64,000 bases of DNA, taken from positions 427,501 through 491,500 of the forward strand of contig JAQGDQ010000029.1 in assembly GCA_030141605.1 (NCBI GenBank), in the 5' to 3' direction. Source of the stretch: Tubiluchus corallicola. Taxonomy: Eukaryota; Priapulida; Priapulimorpha; Priapulimorphida; Tubiluchidae. A program made the position numbers and the translations under genes. How positions within the stretch are numbered: position 1 is the stretch's first letter; each line of letters starts with the position of its first letter. Of this stretch, positions 50,635-62,790 are shown in pieces. Under the pieces are notes generated by a model. It searched no databases, had not been told where the DNA came from, and was given only the letters and a program-made list of their open reading frames with translations.

Positions 50635-53600
50635 GATGATGAAAATCGGGAGCTAAATGTGAAATTGACTCCACTTCAAAGCGCACAACGAAGATCTAGA
50701 TAATCTCTTAAAATTAAATAAAATATTGTAATATCACCAAATATGAGCACATCAGTCAACCTGCTTGTGAATAGTAACACTTATAAAACCATCGTATAAG
50801 TGCATTCTACTTATTGTAATTACAATAACAAATCTACTGTGAAGTAACTAAATAACTTTTGTTAATGCAGCTGTTGACAATAAAAATTCACGCTATACTA
50901 AAGCAACTAGCCGATCTGTAACTTTCAACTTTCTGGGCTTAAGTCCATATAAAGTGTCTGTTTAGCCGCAAACGAAGTTTAGTGGCTGCAGTGTAATCCT
51001 AGCCAGGAGCATCAATCAAACTGTTGTAATCAGCACCGTACCTCAATCCTCTTCCCACCCTCAAGTTGCAATATATCGCTATGAGAATTTGACTGTAAGT
51101 TAACTGCTTAACTTAATTCTTTTGGCGCTGCATTGGTCCTTACAAATAACTTGTCGTAAATTATAGTTTTTTTGAATTGTGAGTTTGTATTCTGGTAATC
51201 CCGGACCTATTCAGGAAACAAAAATTTTGTAATCGCCCAAGACTGCGTGAATCACTTTCTTTTCAAGAAAACGCAAAGTATTCTAGACAGTTAGGCTTAT
51301 TTCAATGTTCGCGAAAAATGTTAAAAGAATTTAGTAACAAAACTGCAATAAGCTGTAACTAGTAAAATTACTTTGAAGTCGCGATCACTTCGTGCTTGGG
51401 CCCTCTTATTTTGAATGCCCATTCTTCCACCAAAGACGCCATTCGTCATGAAGAAAAGTAACGCACTGTCAATCTTCATCAAAAGTATAATAAGTTCTTA
51501 CCAAAAAACGAGTATGTTAATTTTGTAGTATTTTCGCGTGAACATTAAGTAAGCTGCGGAAATTTGAATTAGACTGAGCAGCGCGCGCTTACGGAAAGAC
51601 ACGACGCGCCTACGAAAAGTTACCCAAAGTCTCCCAGTTGCGTCGCGATTTACAAGTGAATCGCGGCTCTGGTCACCTGGGAAATTCATTTTGTTGGATG
51701 TGTTTGCCTGACTGGTATACACCGTAGTGTTTGCTTTGCTTGTTGTCTTTGTTTCGCCCAGCAGATCTTTTTTTAAAGTTTTCCAATTAATGGCTATTAC
51801 ATGTATTTTTATAGCATCATTAGATGGAGCATGTTCTCATGTTTGTCATGTCATGCATTTTTCTCTTAGCAGTCTGTCTATGAGTATTGGGTAAAAAGCT
51901 TTACGTCTGTAATAGTTCACGTTATTTTTCGAAAGCTTACACTTATATAATCACTGCATTATGTCGGTAATGTAATTATTGCAGATAGCTTTAAAGATTA
52001 TGGCCAACTGCAAAATATTTTGTACCTTTATAAATATCCGCTAATATGTGATTTAATGTAAAATGCACAAGCGCAGATCCAAAATTTAAAAGTTGTGTAG
52101 TTTTATGCATGTCTTGAAAAACTTGTAAGGTTATTTGCACTGTAATATTGATTTTACTTTGCAAATGTACACTATTTTTATTTCTAAAATAACTGGTTTG
52201 TCTAGGCACGTCAGTGACAGTCTCACTTTGATTCACTGCCAGTGATAACTAATGATGAAATGTGCTTTGAATTTTAGTAAAAACAGCATATTCCACTTAT
52301 AGTCCCAAATAGGTTTTGACCACGCTGTAACTTTCGCTATGTATTGTAACTACGTCCTAAAAATATGCCAAAATGTTCTTTAAATGCAAATTTTGGAATC
52401 ATTATTTGATACTGGAATTATTATTTGATCTGTTTTTCATGTCGTTGCTGATTGATACATGTAATTGACGTTTGAACATATTTTCATTGATAAGTTCTTT
52501 GAAAATTAGTCATTCTCATGTGATTTTTTCGCACTGTAGAATTATTTAATCGTTTCAAGTATAAACCCCAGTAATTCAATCACGTAAGATTATTTTACCT
52601 TATAAGGTCTGCGTTGATCATTCGTGATTGCATTGTATGCAAATACAGTACATATATTAATTTATTTTTTTCGTATTAAATGCAACAAGCAGTATCTGAT
52701 GTTATGTAAATCAAAATTCTTTGCACGTTGAATGAAAATGTTGGCAACCACCACTCATGAAAATGTCCTTTGAGAGGTAGCATATTTTAAATTTATGCTT
52801 TATAGGCAGTTCTTTGCAAATTTCTTTGTTAACAGTAAGTTATGGTGATAACAGTAAAATTTAACTCATCATACCGAGTGACTTGTTCTTTTCTTCAATA
52901 ATAGATAACTGCCAGTTGAATATGTGAAACAATATAGTAGGGTAAGTATATTGGAAAATAAGCACTCTACCCCTAAAAATTGCAGGAAAGCGTTGTGAGT
53001 ATGGATCTTTGTCCCTCGAGTTTTCAAGCTGGCTCCCGCAATGAGTCTTACAGTGTGAATCTATCAAGTTCGATCAGGAATTTAGTGTCTAAACGATTAT
53101 GAGTCTTGAGTAACTCTTTAAACATTAAACAACTCAATAGTTACGTTAAATTTAAGAATGGTTTATTACAATTGAATTTACAATACAATTCGAGTTCTAA
53201 GATAAGTACAAAGCTTATTCCTTATGCGCTGATGGGCGCTTACAATTACCGCTCGAATCCAAAGAGATACTACCAAACATAAAATATTACTCAAATTGTA
53301 ATGTTTGCACTTATGGTGCTTAAGTTACTCTGTGATTACAATTCACGAAACTGTTACAGTTACAGCATCAGAGAATAAAGTAAATCTACTTAACGTGAGG
53401 ACTGGCCTACTTAACAATCGCTATTGACCAGATCCTGATTCCTGAACGAAACTTCTCAGCATCAGTGATTTGTCGAAGCAAATGACGCAGTAGTATTACT
53501 ACGCTGAGCTAAAGATAGGTCTTGTAAAAGATCGTCTCGTCGAAGTAAACGGCAACACACCTCTCTCCCTGACTCTGTGCGCGTGTGTGAGTGAACTCTG

Positions 53601-54116
53601 AACTTTCACTCTGCTTATGAAGCGAAAGTCATTAAGCCAGGTATTGCGCCGAGGTCCCCAGTATTGCACCATGTGACCTCCCGTGGCTGACTTCCGTGAC
53701 TCTCCTGGTAATTTAAATTACCAGAGGTCGCAACCCTATTACCTTAGACATTGAATTATTGCTTGATAGGTTAATTTAACAATCAGTAAATGACTTGTAC
53801 TGACCCTAACAATGTAACTTCCTGACTTGTTCATCGGCAAATGGCTAGCGCCGGACGCATTTTTATGTACGCTAATTGGCACCTTAACTCTTTAACTAGT
53901 CGGTGTGTCTTTTAATCTTCTACTTTCTCGTTCACTAACCTATGACACCTGAACTCATTAAATTCAAGGTACAAGCTGGGTGAGTCAGTTATAATCAAAT
54001 TGTATGGTTTTCGTTATTAAACCAAGGAGGAGTATATTATCTCCGAAATCTAATCATTTAATTATTCCTATTAATTTCCAATTAATTTCTTATTTTAAAT
54101 TTGATTCACAACAATA
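50635..54116. other. Region upstream of reelin
   Basis: No gene is recognised over 3.5 kb. At 51570-51680 there is a CpG-rich patch with GCGCGCGC and CGCGATT...AATCGCG, unlike the AT-rich surroundings and about 1 kb upstream of the reelin start. A promoter or 5' UTR exon could lie here. The stretch 53100-54110 is less AT-rich and looks repeat-like but is unassigned. Confidence 0.4.
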
Positions 54117-55862
54117 TGCACTAATCTAAGCGATCTCATCGAGCACTTGCACGACCTCCTTTTACAATCCTGGGATGAAGGTACTGTGCCTCAGGACATA
54201 CGTGATGCCAACATTATTACCCTTTACAAAAATAAAGGCGATCGGAGCGATTGTAACAACTATCGCGGAATATCCCTCCTTTTCACCTTGGGAAAGACCT
54301 TCACCCGCGTGCTACTAAACGACTCCACCCTCTCGCCGAACGGGTATACCCTGAAGCACAATGCGGTTTCAGGGCAGAGAGATCCACTATCGACATAATA
54401 TTCTCTCTAAGACAACTGCAAGAAAAATGCCGCAAACAACTACGGCCCCTGTTTAAAGCATTCACTGACCTGACCAAAGCATTTGATTTGGTTAGCAGAT
54501 CGGGCCTGTTTACACTCCTGCAGAGAATTGGATGCCCCCCCCCCCAAAGCTACTGAGATTGATTACTTCCTTCCACGAGGAAATGAAAGGTACTGTTCAG
54601 TGCGACGGCTCCTCCTCAGACCCATTCCCAATCAAAAGAGGAGTTAAATAAGGATGTGTCCTCACCCCAACCCTCTTTGGTATCCTTTTCTCTCTGCTGC
54701 TGTGCTATGCATTCAAAGAAACTGAAGAAGGAGTCTATCTACACACCTGAAGCGATGGCAGCCTGTCCAATCTCTCTCGCCTCCAAGCAAAGCCACGGGT
54801 TCGCAAAGTTCTCATTCGCAAAATGCTGTTCGCAGATGATGCCGCACTGTCAACTCACACTGAAGCCGGCCTCCAAGGCTTCATTGACAACTTTGCCCAT
54901 GCCTGCACTGAGTTTGGCCTCACAATTAGTATCCAAAAGACCAAGGAGCTGGGCCAAGATGTTTTCCCAGCCCCTCACATCTCCATCGATAACTGCTGCC
55001 TCGACGTGGTGGAAGACTTTACCTATCTTGGTTCTGTTATTTCCAGCAATCTTAGCCTGGCCACAGAACTGAACTCTAGAATCGGCAAGGCCTCACCAAC
55101 GATGGCCCGCTTAACGAAGAGGGTGTGGGAAAACAACATGCTGACCATCAAAACAAAATCCCAAGTGTAACAAGCTGTGTAGTGAGCACACTGTTGTACG
55201 GGAGCAAGAGCTGGACTCTGTATAGCCATCAAGAATGCAGGCTCAATGCTTTCCACCAACGTTGCCTCAGAATAATCCTGGGCATCTCATGGCAGGAGCA
55301 CGTAACCAATAAGGATGTGCTAGCAAGAGCTGGAAATCATAGCATGTATGCCATACTTTCCAACAGACGTCTGCGCTGGTTAGGTCATGTTTCCCGCATG
55401 CAGGACGGCAGATTGTCCAAGGACATTCTGTACGGCGAGATCGCCACTGGCTCCAGACCCACTGGGAGGCTACTACTCCGCTCCAAAGATGTATGTAAAC
55501 GGGGCCTCAAGGCAGGCGGCATTACACCAGCAAATTACGAGGCGCTTGCAGCAGATCGAAGCAACTGGAAATCTGCTATCAGGACAGCCATCAACAGAGC
55601 GGAAAAAACGAGGGAGAAGAAACAAGAGGATAAAAGGACTCACAGGCATCAGAAAGATGTCCTACCTCACCCGGATGAAAAAGCCTTCCAATGTGCAACC
55701 TGCAGCCAATGTTCAAGGATCGGACTGCTCAGCCACAGTCAACGCTGCAGCTCCATCAATGTGATCAGTAACTTCCTCTCTTGGCGCACACTCCATTGTC
55801 TTCCGAGACAGAAGGATGCCAACAAATCTAAGCGACAACTGTGCCATTCAAAACCAGATTAG
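54117..55862 (+). mobile_element. LINE (non-LTR retrotransposon) remnant, RT to 3' end
   Basis: The translation in shifting frames gives reverse transcriptase motifs: DANIITLYKNKGDRSDCNNY with RGISLL, FKAFTDLTKAFDLV, then MLFADDAALSTHTEAGLQGF carrying the F-A-D-D active site. LLYGSKSWTLYSHQ and LRWLGHVSRMQDGRLSKDIL follow, and a Cys/His knuckle CSRIGLLSHSQRC sits near the end. It lacks its 5' ORF and endonuclease, has frameshifts near 54345 and 55130 and a stop near 54650, and contains a C-run at 54536. It is dead. The sequence resembles RTE-like LINEs widespread in marine invertebrates; the clade is my inference. Confidence 0.92.
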
Positions 55863-56594
55863 TCTCTTTTATATACGGATTAACTCTTTACTAAAAACAT
55901 TTTCTATGTGTTCAGATGATATTAAAATCGTGCTGTTTAACGTTGTCTTTATGGAGTGTTTGCAGTGTTGTAAAAAATAGAGTGTGTTTTGTATACAACA
56001 ATGGTATCAGAAAACTCGTAAACAGCCTTATGTGTGTAAACCTATCTCTACCCTAATTCACTCATACTCCAAGAAGATCGTATTACAGCGTTCGAAATAG
56101 GTTACTACTGCACACTGGCAATGCAGTGCTATTATAATTGCTGTCAGCTCCTACTTTTTTGTGAAATGGAACGAATTACATTACATAATTAGTCTTTATT
56201 ATTATTTAGCTCTTTATTTACTAAAGCTGTATATATATATATATACCTTCATCCCTTATGTATATATACCTTTACTAATTTTTTATTTCATTGTATTTAT
56301 TTCATTTTAGTACTGCATTTGTATTTTATATGGTCTTAGTTACCGTGAATTTTGAATTTAAATAGTCTCTTGTGCAAGCTTTCCCGAGTTTGTGATATTC
56401 AGTCACGTCCTCAGTTTTACCGTATTGCTAACCTGTACTAGCATAATTTGATCTACAATATGTCTGCGAGACACATTCATGATATGAGCAATGACATGCA
56501 ACTACAGAGCTTAGACACGAGTTTTAATTTGAACATATCTGAAGTTATGCGTTAGTGACTATCATATCATATTAGTAGGGGAAGAAAAAGGAAG

Positions 56595-56935
56595 TAAGCT
56601 TACCTGTTCGAAAGAGTTGCATAATTGGAAAAGAAAATTCTTCATAATTTAAAATTTCGCGCCACCTGGTAAAACTGCACTGTATCTCCCCATGCCAATG
56701 TGCACCACTGGTCGACTCACGAAAAACTCATTATTGATCTTAAGGGCAATATAAACTAAAGTAATATAAATTTTAGCTTAATGAGCGAAGAGTGTGCTAC
56801 GCATACTACGGTTAGTTTTGCAAATTTAGGCAATGTTATCTAAACTTCTTTTAAATGACAGGCTAGCGTTAAAATGGGTGCGCATAATGGGAGTGTAAAG
56901 TTCTGCTGTGCTCCTTATTAAAGCATCATTATTAA
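56595..56935 (-). repeat. Dispersed repeat family, copy D (intergenic)
   Basis: On the minus strand it reads TAGCACACTCTTCGCTCATT, then CCAGTGGTGCACATTGGCAT, TTTTACCAGGTGGCGC and AATTTTAAATTATGAAG, the same order as copies A and B. It starts about 0.7 kb downstream of the LINE. Confidence 0.6.
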
Positions 56936-57237
56936 AGCATTACTCTATCTTTATATATCGATCATTCGACCTAACATAGAGTAGGGCAGTGTATCTTAAC
57001 CCATTTGGCAGATTTCATAATTTTATTATCAATCTGGTTTGTTATGATCTGGGTCAACTTTGCAATCCTTTGCTCATCGAAGGACAGTTGTTACATTAAG
57101 CCTCTGTCATCGCTACTTCTATTGATGATGCTCTCAACATCTTCGCTGTTTTTTTCCAAAATGTCATAAATTTGTTCGTAGTACATGCTCAACTGTTTCT
57201 TCTTATAGGTTTACCTGGACATTCATAGATGTAGAAA

Positions 57238-57372
57238 TACTAGTGATAAATCTAGTTTCTTCACACGGGCTTCTTGTCTGTGAAATTCTCTACCAGAAAA
57301 TTTCCCTGAAAACTACAACCTATTCCGATTCAAGAAGAATATGCACAGATACCTTCTATGTCTAGCATACTA
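57238..57372 (+). mobile_element. LINE scrap, C-terminal end of a reverse transcriptase ORF
   Basis: SFFTRASCL, a TGA where the family has W, NSLPENFPENYN and FRFKKNMHRYL follow the pattern S-F-F-x-R ... L-W-N-S-L-P ... F-K-x-x-L. That pattern ends many CR1/Jockey-type LINE ORFs. Only this fragment is visible. Confidence 0.5.
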
Positions 57373-57697
57373 GTAATATAAATTGTACGTCTCTTGATAT
57401 GTACTCATACATTCACCTTTTCGTTGTAACTCTTACCCAGAGTGGCTTTCGTCTCATGTGCGATAATTTGTCTAAAAAAATAAACCACATTTTTTGGAAT
57501 ATAAATATTTGTCAATTGAGTATATATATGTAAAATCTGTGATATATAAGAAATACAAGAAAAACGGTGGAAGCAAAGAAAATCAAAGTTTATAATAAAT
57601 TCCTAAATCAATTGTTATTTAACCTGCATTATAAAATTATCTAAACTAGTAACATAAAGTGAAATCCCAGACTGTTTAAAAAACATGTTGGTAAAGC

Positions 57698-59886
57698 TCA
57701 TAACATCAAGGTAAAGGTAAAACCTAGCGTTAAAGATAGGGCCAATAAAATAACAAATATAAATCCACGTCTTCTCGAGGCGGCGCTGAGTTTGCATTTG
57801 AAATCAGCAAACGACGGGCCCATATTATCTGGACCATCATTATACTTCATTGGAGGTACTTCACAACTAATGATATGTTTACGAAAACCGTAAGTAACCA
57901 GCCAGGCTGTTCTACAGTCGCAAATAAGCTTACAATCTGCAAAAAAACGAAAATTTGTTCAACTAATCTTGAATATTATAAACAGAATTACAAATAAAAT
58001 TAAAAAGTCCTTCTGACGAGCCACAAAATGGCGGAGTTGGTACTCACCTATGTAGAATTATTGTTCAAAAAGATTGATTTTGAGTACAGACTATGGTAGG
58101 TTTTCCTGAAGTAAGAAGTGAGAACACAAAACTGAGAACATGATCCAAAACTCTACATTCTACTGAATCACACTTCTCACAACTATCTGAGATCTTCAAA
58201 TGACCTCTCACGTCTAATTAATTGACATGTTCAGCGTATCTCATCACAAGAGTTCTTACAGCATTTTATAAGCATTTCAGAATCTCAAAGTAGTCTTTAT
58301 CAGTATGTGAAATCAAAGCTGAAGTTCCTCAAGGATCAACTGTCTTTAATAGAACCCACTTTGTTTCTCTTGTTTATAGCCTGACCTGCACAGACTCCCT
58401 CTAAGCGGCATGTCACCGTTAATGCGAAGAAGACAAAGCTTTTTCTCGCCAGTATAATACTTCACAGCTTATTATAAATATAGGGAAAGGAGTTTACAAC
58501 TCTCCACACATTTTAAATACCCTACCCTAACCTTTACCCTAACCCAGACCCTAACCCCACACCACCTCAAACCTAATCCTAATCCTTATCCTAACCCTAA
58601 TCCGCTTCACAGACTAATTTCTTATGTGTGGGGAATTGTGGACTCTAGCCAATATGGATTTCCGAATCTTTTACTTACTTAAGCTTGACTCATGTTTATG
58701 GTCTTAAGTTTGATGTCAGAAATTCTTACACGAGTCGCCAAAAACATATCGAACAAAGTAGGATGCCTTCGTCCTGCTCATCTATTAAATCTTGTCTCTA
58801 TAAATTGACAATTCGATTTCACATGGAGTACGTCTGAGCCAGTGCCTCGAGTTGCTAACTCAACCCACTTATTAGATAACAAGATCATAATTTCAAACTA
58901 GCCTCAGTCTGTGTCACTCGTGACATCCCTACACGGCCGTTAACTATAAAAATGACAAATTTTCAGAGCCGTTATCAAAACTAGCTTTACGAAATTATAA
59001 ATACTTGTTTGCTTGTGTGGCAAAGCACGAAGCAACTCGTTACTCGTGGGTTTTCTTATCGTACATATTGTACTGTATTTAACGTATTTCTTATTGTACG
59101 TATTGCGTATTGTATTTACATACTGTAGTTAAAGGTATTGAACTAAACTTTGAAATAACATAATATTACCTAGAATGCATAAATGTAAAAATGTCACATT
59201 GAAACACAGAAATAGGCGATAGTTTTATCAGAGATGAGCATTTCTCACAGGCCTATGCATCTAGTCATGCTCTAGTCATCTTTAACTATACCTGTTACTT
59301 CAACATCAATGGATTCTACATCTACATTCTCGGGAAACGTGGGTTCTAAAATAGTCTCTAGGCCATTATTCCTCAATACCAGATTTGTGAACTGGCCGTA
59401 GCTCTCAAGTGTCAGCGCTCCAATAAAAACTAATTTTGGATTTCCAACGATGATAAGTACACGAAGATCCTGCGTTGCTGCAAACACGTCTTCGGATATA
59501 TAAGACAACTCCGGATTGTTTACCAGAGAAATAGAATTGATGGTGCCGTGAAACGAACCATTTTCAAGTTCTTGAATAGCCGAATCTTTGATTATCAGTT
59601 CATCTAAATGCTTATCTTTTAAAAACTCCTCTACGAGCTTAGTCTCCTGGTAATCTTCAATGGTCAGTCCTTTCACATTACTTGGAAGTTCCGAAGAAAT
59701 TATTTTGAGATCAGTTTTGTTAAGGTGGCGCGTCACACCGCAACTTAAACGACAATCCATTTCAGTTTGTGTATCAACCATGCAATCTTCGTGGAGTATT
59801 TTTACAAGAACACACTCCGGCTTGGTAGGTTTTAACATTACATACATCGCAAGAACAAATGTTACAGCTTTTACTTCAAGTATCAT
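57698..59886 (-). CDS. Small leucine-rich-repeat membrane protein, two exons
   Basis: Coding exons 59292-59886 and 57698-57936 join in frame (ACAG|GTATAG donor, TTTTTGCAG acceptor) to give 277 residues. The start at 59886 is chosen because MILEVKAVTFVLAMYVML is a signal peptide; an in-frame ATG at 59949 would put 21 residues before it. A cysteine cluster (C-x8-C, then M-D-C-R-L-S-C) acts as the N-terminal cap. About four LRRs follow, for example LVNNPELSYISEDVF and LVLRNNGLETI. Exon 2 supplies a C-terminal cap CKLICDCRTAWLVTYGFRKH (C-x3-C-x-C ... C). The last residues, GFIFVILLALSLTLGFTFTL, form a membrane segment with almost no cytoplasmic tail. The family is extracellular LRR proteins of adhesion or receptor type; the ligand is unknown. 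It lies upstream of reelin on the same strand, but no link is evident. The exon-1 ORF alone runs on to a stop at 59272, which would lose the cap and anchor. Confidence 0.8.
57937..59291 (-). other. Intron of the LRR gene
   Basis: A 1.36-kb GT-AG intron containing the TTAGGG-like tract at 58503-58605. No additional LRR exon was found in it. Confidence 0.6.
58503..58605. repeat. Degenerate telomere-like CCCTAA tract
   Basis: About 100 bases of CCCTAA, ACCCTAACC and related variants, interrupted by CAGA and CACCACC stretches. It is the reverse complement type of the tract at 37713. Confidence 0.75.
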
Positions 59887-61548
59887 TCTAAAGCACACAT
59901 CTATCGCAGTCCAGCAAACCTGAAAACGCAAGCTAGAACCAGAGAACACTCACCAGATTAAATACCGAAATCTGCTAGCTGCGGTATTTGAAAAAAGTTT
60001 GCGCGTCAGTGTATATGTGTGAGTTGTGAAAAAATCTTTTCTGGGCAAACGTTCGAATTGAACAATCAAAAAACAAAAATTCTAAAATTCTCAAATTGTC
60101 ATAATGCTCATTTTTTCATAAGTTTTGTGGGAGAGACGTCGGCCTGGTTCTTAATTAAACAAATACGTGGAAGTGTATATAGTCTAGTGTATTTTTTTTA
60201 TAGAGAAAGGTGCATAATGCTCAAGTCTACGAGTTAATAATTAGAATGGTTTGTTGTTACTGAAACATATAATTTAAACTAAATTTTGACTAACAAAAAC
60301 CGCATAACCATTGGTTTAAAAGGAGTGGCCACCCAAATAAAGTTTATTCAATTCACAAGATTTGTCGCAATTACATAGTTACTTCTTATAACCGCAGTAA
60401 ACCTAATTATAGTTACATATCAGCACATAACCATAAAAAAGTATTAAAGAAAGTGGGAAAAAAATAACGAATTAGGCGGACCATTTGACGTCTGCTTGTA
60501 AGAAAAGCAACCGTCAAATGCTCACCTGTACACTGGTGACGAAGGAATTTATAGCTTCGGAATGAAGCCCGTATGAATAATTCAAGGTTAACCTAATTGA
60601 ATCACTCTAGATAAATTTGCAAAGGTTATAGAACCGGAATAAACTAGTTTGCAATGCTGTAGAGTAGAATTCTCAGTTCTAAAATTTTCAAAAAAGTTGG
60701 TTATTTTTAGAAATGAATTTATAGTTTAAAACTTTATTTCAGACTTTCTTCCATATAAAAACAAACGTTATTAACGTAGAAGATAAAAGACAGATTTATT
60801 ATACAAATAAATAGTAAAACACACTACTATATACAGCACATGCTATCACCCTCCCAACTCCCGGAACATTTCATTCGCATAAGCATTGTATACAATAAAA
60901 CATCAGTGATTAAAAAATAATACTAAAAACAATACTAAAAAGTAATACTATTTTATAATAAAATAATAAAATAATGCAATAAAACGTGAATACAATAAAA
61001 TGTCTGCACTAAAATTATTATAAAGTCATGTAGCCTGTTTGATACATATAAAATTTTCAGCCAATACTGGTGCATTTTTTTGTTGATACCTGCATTCACT
61101 GTTCCATATGTTCAGTACCGAAATATTCCAACTTTTAGACAGGTGTTTTAGGTGAATAAATACATTTTCGAATTATAGTGTCAAAATAAAACATGTTAAG
61201 TTAAACACACATTCCCCTTGCAGAACAGTTATATTGTAGCTGAAATAATTTGCGGATATCTTTGTTGTGTGCATTTTTTTATGTGTTTAAAACTATAATA
61301 AAAAAATTGTACCATAGAGCTGCTCAATAAAAGTTTGAACGCTGCGATATAAAAGCTTTCCTTTTTAAGCTTGCGCCACATTTTCAAAAATTTGTTATCT
61401 ATTTGATCTGTTGTTTTATCTCATGTATCTTATATCATTTGTTTGATCTTATGTGATCTATCTATATCGCGGTCACGATTTTCATAATCAAATATCTGGC
61501 CAAGATATTTCTCTTCTTTCACACTTTTTTAAAAGTGCATTTTAAATA
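59887..61548. other. Region upstream of the LRR gene
   Basis: No gene is recognised. The sequence is AT-rich, with runs such as AATAATACT and ATAAAATA near 60900-60990. The promoter of the LRR gene is presumably in the first few hundred bases, but no core element stands out. Confidence 0.4.
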
Positions 61549-62150
61549 GGTCTGATCACCAAAGTTAAGCAACGTAGAGCCTGGTTAGTACTTGGATAGG
61601 TGACAACCTAGAAATACCAGGTGCTGTAGGCTTGGGGATGCCCACAATGTATCTCGACACTAGGCGGAAGAGCTGCACAAGCAGCCAACGGTTAGAGGGC
61701 GGAGGAGGTCAAGTGACCCAACGGCCATGTGTAGAGGAGTAGACCTTCCAAATCAGGAGTGGAGCCCCGAAGGCGGACCAGTGCAGCATGCGCACTGACT
61801 CCGGCCGCTCCTGCTGCCAACCTGGTGCCAAACGTATCGCTCCGCTTTCCTTTGGACTACACCAGGGAGGAAGAGAGGGGGTTCCTGCTGTCTGGGCAAC
61901 TCAGGATCTCCATACACCTTGCCCAGGCGTGCGCCCTGGAGATGCCATTCCAGTGTCACTGCTCCAGTGACAGAAACAACACGGGAGGCAGCAGTTACAA
62001 GTTATGGCTGTCTAACTGTCGTTCAAGGATCAGACTGCTCAGCCACAGTCGACGCTGCAGCTCCATCAATGTGATCGGTAACTGCCTCTCTTGGCGCACA
62101 CTCCATTGTCTTCCGAGACAGAAGGATGCCAACAACAACATTTAAATAAG
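61549..62150 (+). mobile_element. Composite retroelement: 5S rRNA-like head, GC-rich middle, LINE tail
   Basis: Positions 61549-61634 match the 3' two-thirds of 5S rRNA: GATCACCAAAGTTAAGCAAC, GGTTAGTACTTGGATAGGTG and GTGCTGTAGGCTT, which includes the internal RNA polymerase III control region. Positions 61635-62019 are GC-rich and of unknown origin. Positions 62020-62143 match the 3' end of the LINE at 55709-55832 almost base for base. An ORF (61759-62145, 128 codons) stays open through the middle and into the LINE frame, ending in CRSRIRLLSHSRRC. It could be a 5S-type SINE or an internally deleted LINE with a 5S-like promoter. Confidence 0.8.
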
Positions 62151-62155
62151 CGCCA

Positions 62156-62790
62156 CCCGTTTCTAAGTGTCTCATACGAACTGATTTTATGGATAAAATT
62201 TTAGTTTTATTCGTGTTCACAATAATTTCAGGTTTAATTACTATAAACATTGATAAGCTGTTGAAGTCAGGAAATGGTCGGAGCCAGCAAGCAAAGTTAC
62301 ATCATCTGCATAAGACAGTTGATTGCAGTAATTGCCTCCTACAGAACTGTTAAAGAACTAGTTAAATTTACACTCAGTTTATAAAAATAAATTTAGTTTT
62401 GGGGAGAGAATCCTTTCTTGCCTGAACCCATTTGATACCGAAAAGAAAGGTTAGTTAAGTTCATCCCATCTCGCAGTCATACGCTGTTTTATGTACCGAT
62501 AATATAGTAGCCTTACAATAAAGACAGGCAGGCGAGTAACTCTAAGGAGTTCATCAAATTAATGGCCGAAATTCACCTGGTCGAACGCCTTGAAGGCATC
62601 TATAAAACATATGTGTGTACAACTGTTCTTAGATTTATATAAATTTATTATTTCTTTAAGAATGTGTATGCACATAATTGTGCCATGATTTTTCTTATAG
62701 CTGAACTGAGAGTCAGTGCAATAAGTCTATGTGTGCTGTTGGTATTTAGGCGTAAATGTGTTTCTAAACATAAAAAAGACGAACGTTGAA
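62156..62790 (-). mobile_element. Second LINE remnant, reverse transcriptase core
   Basis: On the minus strand, with several stops: FIDAFKAFDQVNFGH (RT motif with catalytic D), LPVFIVRLLYYRYIKQRM, VSNGFRQERILSP, then NQLSYADDVTLLAGSDHFL carrying the Y-A-D-D active site. It differs from the F-A-D-D element at 54-56 kb, so it belongs to another LINE family. It is cut off at the boundary with the 5S composite. Confidence 0.85.

Larger units (their letters stand above)
55870..57697. other. Region between the LINE and the LRR gene
   Basis: Apart from repeat copy D (56595) and a LINE scrap (57238), I see only AT-rich sequence, including a short (TA)n near 56230. The 3' UTR of the LRR gene should extend left from 57697, but no clear poly(A) signal was recognised. 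Confidence 0.4.

Noticed and set aside
55023-55259. Minus-strand ORF over the LINE
   Set aside because: It is the antisense shadow of the reverse transcriptase frame.
61549-61634. Functional 5S rRNA gene
   Set aside because: The 5' third is missing, stem positions carry changes, and it is fused to other sequence; it is the head of a composite element.
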